From NCBI GenBank assembly GCA_047967505.1, contig CM106538.1: DNA of 64,000 bases. One strand, written 5' to 3'. The DNA comes from Dipteris shenzhenensis. Its lineage: Eukaryota; Polypodiophyta; Polypodiopsida; Gleicheniales. Both the position numbers and the translations under genes were made by a program. Shown here piece after piece: positions 23,728 through 33,106 of the stretch. Each line of letters opens with the position of its first letter. Position 1 is the first letter of the stretch. Below the pieces are notes generated by a model. That model worked only from the letters and a program-made list of their open reading frames with translations. It was not told the origin of the DNA and did no database searches.

Positions 23728-25790
23728 AGTCGTGCTAGTAGGGATTGCTTCTACGTGGCGCAAACCAAATCAGTTGGAGACCAAATCTTGCGTGGATGTA
23801 CATCTAGGGTGGCCTAAGAGGCGTGTGAAGTTTCGTCCCCAACAGGGTTTAGGATTTAGGGTTCAGGGTTTAGGGTTTAGGGTTTAGTCGTGCTAGTAGG
23901 GATTGCTTCTATGTGGTGCAAACCAAATCAGTTGGAGACCAAATCTTGCGTGGATGTACGTCTAGGGTAGCCTAAGAGGTGTGTGAAGTTTTGTCCCCAA
24001 CAGGGTTTAGGATTTAGGGTCCAGGGTTTACAGTTTAGGGTTTAGGGTTTAGTCGTGCTAGTAGGGATTGCTTCTACGTGGCGCAAACCAAATCAGTTGG
24101 AGACCAAATCTTGCGTGGATGTACGTCTAGGGTAACCTAAGAGGCGTGTGAAGTTTTGTCCCCAACAGGGTTTAGGATTTAGGGTCCAGGGTTTAGGGTT
24201 TAGGGTTTAGTCGTGCTAGTAGGGATTGCTTCTACGTGGTGCAAACCAAATCAGTTGGAGACCAAATCTTGCATGGATGTACGTCTAGGGTAGCCTAAGA
24301 GGTATGTGAAGTTTCGTCCCCAACAGGGTTTAGAATTTAGGGTCCAGGGTTTAGGGTTTAGGGTTTAGGGTTTAGTCGTGCTAGTAGGGATTGCTTCTAC
24401 GTGGCGCAAACCAAATCAGTTGGAGACCAAATCTTGCGTGGATGTACATCTAGGGTAGCCTAAGAGGCGTGTGAAGTTTCGTCCCCAATAGGGTTTAGGA
24501 TTTAGGGTCCAGGGTTTAGGGTTTAGGGTTTAGGGTTTAGTCGTGCTAGTAGGGATTGCTTCTACGTGGCACAAACCAAATCAGTTGGAGACCAAATCTT
24601 GCGTGGATGTATGTCTAGGGTAGCCTAAGAGGCATGTGAAGTTTCGTCCCCAACAGGGTTTAGGATTTAGGGTCAAGGGTTTAGGGTTTAGGGTTTAGGG
24701 TTTAGTCATGCTAGTAGGGATTGCTTCTACGTGGCGCAAACAAAATCAGTTGGAGACCAAATCGTGCGTGGATGTACGTCTAGGGTAGCCTAAGAGGCGT
24801 GTGAAGTTTCATCCCCAACAGGGTTTAGGATTTAGGGTCCAGGGTTTAGGGTTTAGGGTTTAGTCGTGCTAGTAGGGATTGTAAAAATGTATGCATTTGT
24901 CCTTCCATGTGGCGCATACCAAATCAATTGGAGACCAAATCTTGCGTGGATGTCGTCTAGGGTAGCCTAAGAGGCGTGTGAAGTTTCGTCCCCAACAGAT
25001 AAGTCCACGTGCGTATTTCATTAGTACGTGCGCCATTTTTCATACGTAGTCGTGCTAGTAGGGATTGTAAAAATGTACGCAACTGTCCTTCCATGTGGCG
25101 CATACCAAATCAGTTGGGCACCAAATCTTGTGTGGATGTACATCTACAGTAGCCTAAGAGTCGTGCGAAGTTTCATTCCCAACAGATAAGTCCACATGCG
25201 TATTTCGTTAGTACATGCACCATAGCTCATACGTAGTCGTGCTAGTAGGGATTGTAAAAATGTTTACATTGTACCTTCCACGTGGCGCATACCAAATCAA
25301 TTCAGACCAAATCTTGCGTGGATGTACGTCTACGGTAGCCTAAGAGCCGTGCAAAGTTTAATCTCCAACAGATAAGTCCACATGCATATTTGGTTAGTAC
25401 GTGCGCCATTTCTCACACGTAGTCGTGCTAGTAGGGATTGTAAAAATGTACGCATTATACCTTCCACGTGGCGCATACCAAATAAGTTGGAGACCAAATC
25501 TTGCGTGGATGTATGTCTAGGGTGGCCTAAGAGTCGTGCGAAGTTTCATTCCCAACAGATAAGTCCACACACGCATTTCATTAGTACATGCGCCATAGCT
25601 CATACGTAGTCACGAGTGCTAGTAGGGATTGTAAAAATGTACGCATTGTACCTTCCACGTGGCGTATACCAAATCAATTCAGACCAAATCTCACGTGGAT
25701 GTATGTCTAGGGTGGCCTAAGAGTCGTGCGAAGTTTCATCCCCAACAAGCAAGTCCACACGCGTATTTCGTTAGTACGTGCGCGAATTTT
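23728..25790 (+). repeat. Satellite array with interleaved telomere-like TTTAGGG units
   Basis: Each monomer carries GTCGTGCTAGTAGGGATTG, then CCAAATCAGTTGGAGACC, then CTAGGGTAGCCTAAGAG and GTCCCCAACA. Monomer starts lie near 23728, 23887, 24052, 24210, 24375, 24540, 24705, 24863, 25049, 25236, 25422 and 25612. The first eight are 158-165 bp apart, or slightly more at the end, and are joined by 3-5 degenerate copies of the plant telomere unit TTTAGGG. The last four are about 186 bp and carry instead a different linker with AAGTCCAC and TTAGTACGTGCGCC. So one core has two linker types, in two blocks. Confidence 0.9.
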
Positions 25791-26117
25791 CTTAGTCACG
25801 TTTTTAAAATGTCCTAAAGCACAAAACAAATTACAACATTACTACTAATAAACAATTTTTTGTATTACAAACACAACAAATCCCATTGAGAAGACATCGG
25901 ACATCATGTTAAAAATAGAATCTAATACAATGATGTGTATGAACGTGTATACAACCATCATAGTGAAATACAAAATATGAGTCCATGAAAATTACAATGG
26001 TACGGTCACACAGTGAGCCTATATATATCGAATACAAAAAAGTGTAATCAACTAGTGATACCCAATAAAAATCAATCTGATCAACTGATGATCCCAAAAA
26101 ATATGATATGTAATGTG
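25791..26117. other. Short AT-rich stretch, nothing recognised
   Basis: It lies between the satellite and the 3' end of the minus-strand transposase-like gene. It is probably 3' untranslated or terminal sequence of that element, but no inverted terminus could be matched to the other side. Confidence 0.4.
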
Positions 26118-29079
26118 CTACTCCTCAGGATCAGCTCTCATGCCAATAGTTGCAAGTATGCTCTCATGATCCGCCACTGCAAGGTGCCATCGTGGGGTGG
26201 ACGTCGCCTTGCGAGTGCGAACACGACTCAAAGTAATCTTGATCCCAACAACAAGATGAGAATACATGTATGCCTCCTGATCCGCCATGTACTCCTGGAA
26301 CTCAATATAGCGACCACGCCTCTGTATCTGCTGAAAATAGTGGCCACCTACGATCATGCTATGAGCATTGAAGTGCACCCCATGCCCATCCACTGTATCC
26401 TCATTCAGCACACTCTTCAGCATAGAGCATCGCAACAAGTAATAATCCACACCCTCCTCATTGCCCTCCGAAGCAATAACCGCGAAGATATCACCAATAC
26501 GCAAAATATCTGTAAGCTGGTCATAATCTCTAGAGGAAATGAATCCCGCATCCTGATCATCATGTATCTCCTCCCAAGGCTGGAAGGGAGAAAGCACTCG
26601 CCGTACCCATGGATCGGCCCATGGTATCATGGAGCACCCTCCCCAATCATCATCAATGCATGCAGAGCAAAAACATGCAAACCGTCGAGAAAAGATCGCG
26701 GGGTGAGACTCACCTACACTCCTGATGGAATGGAAATCAAGAGTGCCAGGCACAGAACGACAATCAAAAGGCCTCGACAGATCAAGACTCCCAATGTCCA
26801 CGCACCAAAAATACCGGCTCACCACCCTATTGTCACGCGACTGAAACGAGGACGTAGCACTAGTGGATAAGTGCTGGCTGCACCACCGCACCACATCATG
26901 TGCATCCTTGAAGCGATCGGCACTGTGACGCAACTGGTATCGACGCAAAGCACGCTTCACGCAAGCACCTGCACCATCGTGCTCTCCCTTACCGTGCCCT
27001 GTCTCGAAGTAGCTCCATGTGATCGGAATGCATGTCTCACGATGCCATCTGCAGAACCAATAAAACTGTCTAGCGGATTTGAACTGACCACCGCAACCGT
27101 CTGACCAGATCTAGCGCCGCTGCCATGTGACACCATGATCCCTCAAGAAACTATCATGCAAAGTGAAGCAATGCTGCACAAAATGGGCATCATGCGATCG
27201 ATCATCACTAATGTAGAAGTGATACTCTCGCACAATGATGCGTGAGTCCATGGTGCTATCAATGCCATCCACATGAGCCTGTGCATGACGATAGCTAATG
27301 TGCACAAATATAGCAACCTGCAATATGGCATTGAAAAAAAATATGACTATTGAAATAATTCAATATAATGAGGCGGGGAAAAAATCAATACTAAATCACA
27401 TGTCACCTGTTCGGAGAAATAATACTCCGATTGGATCTCATGCTATGGTGCAAAGGTGTAATTCTCCGCAAAGTCCACCACTGAGACAACCACCCCTATA
27501 GGAAATGTCCTCAAACATGCACGAAACTGACGATCCTCCCATTTCGCAGTGTGCGAGTGGCGTATGTAGCGGTACAGCTTCCCTCGAAAACAGTCAATGA
27601 ATACAACACGTGGTGTCTCCTTCCCCACAAGCTGCAACCTCCTCGACTGTGCACCACCATCTAATGTCAAGGTACAGTACTCATACTGCTGCCAACGAAC
27701 CATCTGCACATCACAAGTATCTAGTGCAACTCGTGGCACTCTAGCAAAGTCACCACACAAAGTACACGTGCCTTCCACACAATCAAGGGAGTGGAATAAA
27801 GCATCACCATCTCGTGTACACAATATGGAATGAATGAAGTCGCGAGGGCTAGTAGGAACCACTCCCCTATGACCATCAAGGGAACGGAATACATCATACA
27901 TCAATCCAAAATCCACATGGTAGCGACAACAGCATGTGTCACGCTCCTGAGAGCATCGCACAAACCATGGCCTGCATTGCTCAAATGACCTCTGCCCAAT
28001 CTTGAACTCCGGGTGCGCCTCTACAAACTGAGTGTACAACTCAGTCTGGGTACACTATAAAAAACATGCACCATGCTCAATGTACACACCGCGTGACACC
28101 CTCTTCCGCAATGCCTTCTTGAACACCAGGGATGCTCTGCAATGCTCCTCCCAAAACTGTTGTATGAAGGACCTAGTGGAATCATCCATCGATCGCTATG
28201 AGGTGCACGACCACTCGAAGCCCAAAGAGCATCAGTCTCACTATCCTCTAGACTCTGCCTCTAGGCTGCTCGCAATGTGCGCGGTGCAATCTGAAGAAGA
28301 CGTGAAGTGGTACGCACATGGCCTATCATATGAGGTCTACTAATGGCAACCACAATAGCACGACGTGCTGCCAAGGCATCACTGGAGTTCCTATGCTTAA
28401 TAGAAGCATAGGAACATCAAACACTGCTAAGGACCTCGCTAGATACAACCCTATCTCTACGTGCACCAAGACCAGCAAGCCTCCTACACTCTACCAAGTC
28501 AGGGTGATCAATCAGGGACGTAAGAAGAGAAGACTGCGAAGCTGGCGTGAGGTCACAAAAAAAAGACTGCACAATCTTGCTAGTACGACGACGGATAGTG
28601 GACTTCGGCAAGTCACGTCGTGAAGCAACACTGCTGCTGCAAGGTGGGGCAAGGGGATCAATGGGAGATGGTAGGGTGGACGGGGGAAGGGAGGCGCCAA
28701 GTGGAGCGGGGGGAGGGGGAGGGGGAGGGGGAGGGGGGAGGGTGGAGGGGGAAGAGGTAGAGGTGGAGGCCAAAATGTAGGTGGCTAGGGGAAGGGCGAA
28801 GGCTAGAGGTAGGGGAGCGGATGAGCATGGGGGGACAATGGAGGTGGGGGTGGGGGTGGAGGTGGGATGTAGAGGTAGAGCTGGAGGTGGATCAGTGGTG
28901 GCAGCGCGAGCTCGAGCTCTAGAGGCTCTCTTGCGCTCACGAGCCTTCCGCTTGCGCTCCTTGTCAATGAGATTTGGGGGGGGGTTCCTACATCTTTCAC
29001 ATCTACTAGCTCTACGGCTTTGAGAACCCATTCTCAATGAAAGTAGGATGGAAGGTGTGACAAAGTGATGAGGAGGCAA
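26118..29079 (-). pseudogene. DDE-type transposase-like gene with intron, lightly decayed
   Basis: A Met at 29079 opens an Arg-rich, Pro-rich N-terminal region (to 28417). The next recognisable coding part starts near 28189 (MDDSTRSFIQQFWEEH) and continues QTELYTQF, IGQRSFEQCRPW, CVEGTCTLC, SVVDFAENYTF. An 89-bp GT-AG intron (27406-27318) splits it between a Gln and a Val codon. Then come VAIFVHISYRH, YHFYISDDRSHD, IWSDGCGGQFKS, FETGHGKGEHDGAGA, and a C-terminal domain with CFCSAC and GDIFAVIAS. The inferred triad spacing is about D-94-D-38-E. In-frame TAG codons at 28057-28055, near 27445 and at 27113-27111 break it. The link between the N-terminal ORF and 28189 is unresolved (intron or frameshift). 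It is GC-richer than the related pseudogenes and clearly a separate, less decayed family member. Confidence 0.72.
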
Positions 29080-29252
29080 GAATGGCTAAGAATGGGTGAA
29101 ATGAACCAAAACGTGGTGTCTTATAGAGAGCCTCAACTCATCCACTAGATTGCTCTTAGATTGCTCTTCATTATTATTGGTGGAGAGGTGCCAAGATTGA
29201 TACTAATTGGCTTAGTTTTGGTGGAGAGGTCTGCTATGCCCAGAGTCCCGAT

Positions 29253-29410
29253 CATATACCTTGATCAGACCTTATACCTCGATCGAGGTATTCAGTGCAT
29301 TGCGCATGTATGTATGAACCTCGATTGAGGTATCTCTAGGTGTCCTCGGTCACATACCTCGAACGAGGTATTGTATGCCTCACCCAGGTTATATACCTCG
29401 ATCGAGGTAT
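29253..29410. repeat. Cluster of 18-bp palindromes upstream of the transposase-like gene
   Basis: ATACCTCGATCGAGGTAT occurs exactly at 29274-29291 and 29393-29410. One-base or near variants lie at 29316-29333 (AACCTCGATTGAGGTAT) and 29354-29371 (centre GAAC), with a partial form near 29253. The cluster lies 175-330 bp upstream of the start at 29079, in a position suited to an operator, promoter element or subterminal transposase-binding site. Each unit is self-complementary, so a dimeric protein is the simplest reader. Confidence 0.8.
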
Positions 29411-29429
29411 TGTATGCCTCGCACATCGT

Positions 29430-29835
29430 CATGTGTATACATCTGGCTGATGTGGCACCATGCATGGTCATGATGTGGTAATATAGTCTCTTCCTGCATG
29501 GTCATGATGTGGTACTGGGCCTCTTCGATGACATTGAAAGGTGATGTGGCATGATGAGTTGGCATTCATGAGGTGGTAGATTGACATGGCAAATTGAGGT
29601 GGAGGGATTGGTGACGTGGCAAGGTTGAGGAGGTATGCCAAGGTGTCATTGTGTGATCACATGGCTGATGATGTGGAATGATGAGGTGGCACATGTGGCA
29701 GCACTTGTGGCAATGTAAGGTGACATGGCAAGGAGTGATGTCACATCTGCTTGATGAGATGGCACCACGTGGTCTAACAACGTGGCATGGTTTTGATGAC
29801 TCAGCCTTCCACATGGGCAGCATGCAGACTCCAAA
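29430..29835. repeat. Repeats of ATGTGGCA / GAGGTGGCA words
   Basis: The motif GTGGCA or GTGGTA, usually preceded by TGAT or GAG, occurs roughly every 15-30 bases. GCATGGTCATGATGTGGTA appears twice (about 29463 and 29498). This resembles the subterminal repeat zones of DNA transposons such as CACTA elements, but no terminus has been identified. Confidence 0.6.
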
Positions 29836-29875
29836 GGCTTGCCACTAGGATCGGTGATGCTCCTAGCCTACCTCA

Positions 29876-29919
29876 CCAAGCCTAATACCAAGCCTACCTT
29901 GTCTTGGTATTAGGCTTGG
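29876..29919. other. Perfect 17-bp hairpin
   Basis: CCAAGCCTAATACCAAG (29876-29892) is followed by a 10-base loop and its exact reverse complement (29903-29919). A run of T and C bases follows immediately. It may mark the outer end of the minus-strand transposase element, or an independent foldback. It is not placed where a known Helitron end would be expected. Confidence 0.75.
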
Positions 29920-29929
29920 ATGGCCCTTT

Positions 29930-30712
29930 TTCCCCCACAAAAGGGAGATTTAACTGTTGGAGGCCATATCGTACGTTTCCCTTACTCAAATTTAACCAAA
30001 ATTTTTTCATTTTATTCATCATGCAGAGCACTAAAAATATTGACATTTTTGAAATGTTTGGTTATGTTTGAGAATTACTAGATTTATTTTTAATATTCTT
30101 TGTTGATCCTCTGAGGAGTAAAAGTAAAAATTAAACTTCAATCTTCCTAAATCTAACCGTTGGATTTGGGATTTGATGATTCAATCACACACCCTTATGT
30201 GCCTACTAACCTTCCACCGAATTGGATTTGCTCAATTATTCAAAATACTAAAAAAATGTGGTGTGCTACTAAAATGCATGTATTTTATGACTTTATTTAT
30301 TATAAATAATTATTTATAATTAGATAAATCATTTAAAAAATTACCAATAAATCAAGTTAAGCTCTACATAATGCAAAGAGACCACTTACAAAGTTTCAAT
30401 AACATTTAATCTAAAATGAGTGAGAAATTTAGAATTTAATATGACACTCTTTGTTCGTGACAAACGTGTGACCACCCTGGAACCATGCCTATGACACAAA
30501 GAAATTTTTTGTGTGTGCATCGAATTTTCGATCAGACTATACGATTGTGTGCACAATAGCAAGTGTGATGTTGTGTCAGAAGACTTCAAAGACTAGATCC
30601 ATAGGGAAGTAGGTGAGATTTGCATTTTTGTGTGCTAAAAAGCTTGTTTTTCCACCTCCTTAGGATTGGGGAGTGAACAAAAAGTGGACACCCTTAGCTT
30701 GCTACCACCCTA
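29930..30712. other. AT-rich unassigned stretch
   Basis: No gene or repeat is recognised. It forms the left boundary of duplication copy 2: homology to copy 1 begins at 30713. Confidence 0.5.
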
Positions 30713-32060
30713 CTATGAAAACTTTAGGTCTTTGAATTCGGAGCAACGACTAATTGGTGATGACATACTTTTAAAGAAAAGAACGTCACCTACAAAACCA
30801 TTCCATCTTTTCCTAACAAGCAATGCAGGAACTGGAAAAACATTCATGCTACTTGCAATCGTCCAAGCGTTGTTGTGTACTTACTCACACAAAGAAACAA
30901 ACAATATAGACTCTCCCAAAATATTATTGCTCGCTTACACAGGAAAAGCAGCTTTCAACATTGGAGACACAACGATCCATGCTGCACTACATCTACCACT
31001 TATGACATCTCAATACACAAGCCTATCGAGCGAGAAACTACAAGAACTATCACAACTCTTCAAAGATCTTTCGCTAGTAGTATTTGACGAAGTATCTTTG
31101 ATTGGATACAACACATTTGTTGCAGAGCAGACATGCATCTAAGAGAGATAAAACACAACCACATGCAACGATTTTGTGGTCTTGATGTTCTCCTTTGTGG
31201 AGACTCATGCCAAGCTAGCCCTACAAAAGATTCATGGCTATTTATTGATCAATCAATACAAACATAAGTACAAACATCATTTTGAAAGAACAATGTCTAC
31301 CAATACGAACTAACAACACCAATGTGACAAACGAACTATGAATTCATTAACATTCTCAACAAAATTAGAACAGGCATACATATAAAGGCTGACATCACAC
31401 ACATAAATGAAAAGTAACTAAGACAACCACTTCAAAAAGAAATCATTCCCCATCTATTTTACACTACTGCTTCTAAAGACATTCACAACAAAGAAGTATT
31501 CCATTTACTCAAACAAACTCCTCATATTCTACAAGCAATAGACATAAGACACAAAACATGCAGCAAAACAATAACAATCCCAATGAACCCATCGAACACT
31601 TCTGGATTACATTAAACATTGCATTTAAAGCCCGCAGATAGTCGAAATGTGCTTGGGTAATCTAGACATCTCCGATGGATTGGTCAATGGAGTAGATGGG
31701 ATCTTTCAACATTCTACCCTTATGGGAGAATTGCAATGTGTTTGGATCTTGTTCCACAATGATACTATCGGCAAGAAAGCACGCTTAAATAACTCCTCTC
31801 TATATTCCAATGAAGTACCGAAGTCGTGGACACCAATATTACAAATCAAAAAGAATTTCAAGTAGGGAAAAACAACTTCAACATTGTTTCTCGAACACAA
31901 TTCCCAATTCAGCCAGCTTCAACTAGGATAATACACCGTTCCCAAGGTCTATCCATGGACTACCTCGCATTTGATCCATCCTTAATTAAGACACATGGCC
32001 TCACATACACAGCTCTATCACGAATAAGAAACCCTGATAACTTTTACCTTCTAAAACCAC
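30713..32060 (+). pseudogene. Helitron helicase region, copy 2, heavily broken
   Basis: An open frame of 158 codons, starting just outside the duplication at 30666, contains the Walker A SNAGTGKT and Walker B VVFDEVSLI. It then fails at about 31128, where a 2-bp insertion (GCAGAGCAG versus GCAGCAG in copy 1) shifts the frame. Further stops include TAA codons near 31265 and 31417. The C-terminal helicase part is open again from 31826 (TRIIHRSQGL, HGLTYTALSRIRNPDNFYLL) and keeps the CGA that became TGA in copy 1. Confidence 0.8.
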
Positions 32061-32149
32061 TCCACTCAAAACACATTAAAGTGGACAAAATCATCATACA
32101 AGAGATGGGAAAACTTCGAACACATAGACAATGGATTCCAACACAAATA

Positions 32150-32775
32150 AACTTCTCAACTAATATCAGCCAACAAAATACATTGCAATCCCTCAATACA
32201 CGTGCACTAAAGTCCCACTTAATTGACATAATTAAAGACACAAGTCTCCTTCAAGCATCAATACTCTATCTCCAAGAATTGCATTGCAACAAATCGTCAA
32301 CACTATCCTTGCCAGAATTCACGTGTCTCCAAGAAACAAATGGTGTAGGAATAGCAACATGTTACAAAAAAGAAATGCAACTACAACAAAAAATTTACAA
32401 ACAAAACCAAGGATCTGAATGCTTATTGACCATATTTCAAATGCAAATAAATAAAAAAGTAGCCATCATAAAAGTCTACAACTCACCCCTCTCCAAAACT
32501 TCTTTAGTCCTTGATAATCTCCAAAAATTATTTCTACACATTGAGGAAGATACACCCATAACAATCATAAGAGATTTCAACATCGACTTCTTAAAAAAAA
32601 CAAAAAACCAAACAACTAACAAATTTCATGGATCAACAAAACTTCGATCAATTGATTTTGCAACCAACTACTATTCATGGATCTACTATTGACCACATTT
32701 GAACAAATCACAAGAACAACCACATGTTGTTTGGTACAAATTACATCTCTTGGTCAGACCACTCACTTCTTTACA
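32150..32775 (+). pseudogene. Helentron EEP/APE-like endonuclease domain, copy 2
   Basis: It continues in frame from the helicase C-terminus (31826-32692). The QELHC, VYNSPLS and DFNID segments are present, but the Gly of GDFN is Arg. The shared frameshift before STIDHI remains, and a TGA replaces the Trp codon of DHIW. The region is uninterrupted by the LTR-like insertion and therefore shows the original fusion of helicase and endonuclease in one reading frame. It decays into a short non-coding lead (to 33106) before gene A. Confidence 0.75.
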
Positions 32776-33106
32776 CAAACATTGTTTCCTAACAATCTTA
32801 TGCAACTTTACAAAACCTTCTTCAAGAAATTCAAAGGGAAATTCATGGAGGCCATTTGAATGTAATTCATCTTGTTTGATGATATGTATTACTTCTTTTT
32901 GCAAAACAATAGACAATGTTGAAGAGTTTCTTGGTGACTTTTTCATGGGAAAGTTAGAGAAGAAAAACAATGACCAGTAAACGAAAGACCAATAAGCCAA
33001 AGGAAAACCAAAAATCATTGCTGTTCCCATGGCCTCTCCTTATAAGTATGTCAAGCATCCTTCAAGCATACATACCATTGCTTTCGAATGACCTTGCTCT
33101 CAAGCT

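Noticed and set aside
23728-25790. Regularly spaced repeats that could suggest a CRISPR array
   Set aside because: Monomers are 158-190 bp and alike along nearly their whole length, with telomere-like linkers and no unique spacers; this is a plant satellite.
28417-29023. Plus-strand Gly/Arg-rich ORFs at 28547-29023
   Set aside because: Antisense of the Pro/Arg-rich N-terminal region of the minus-strand transposase-like gene.
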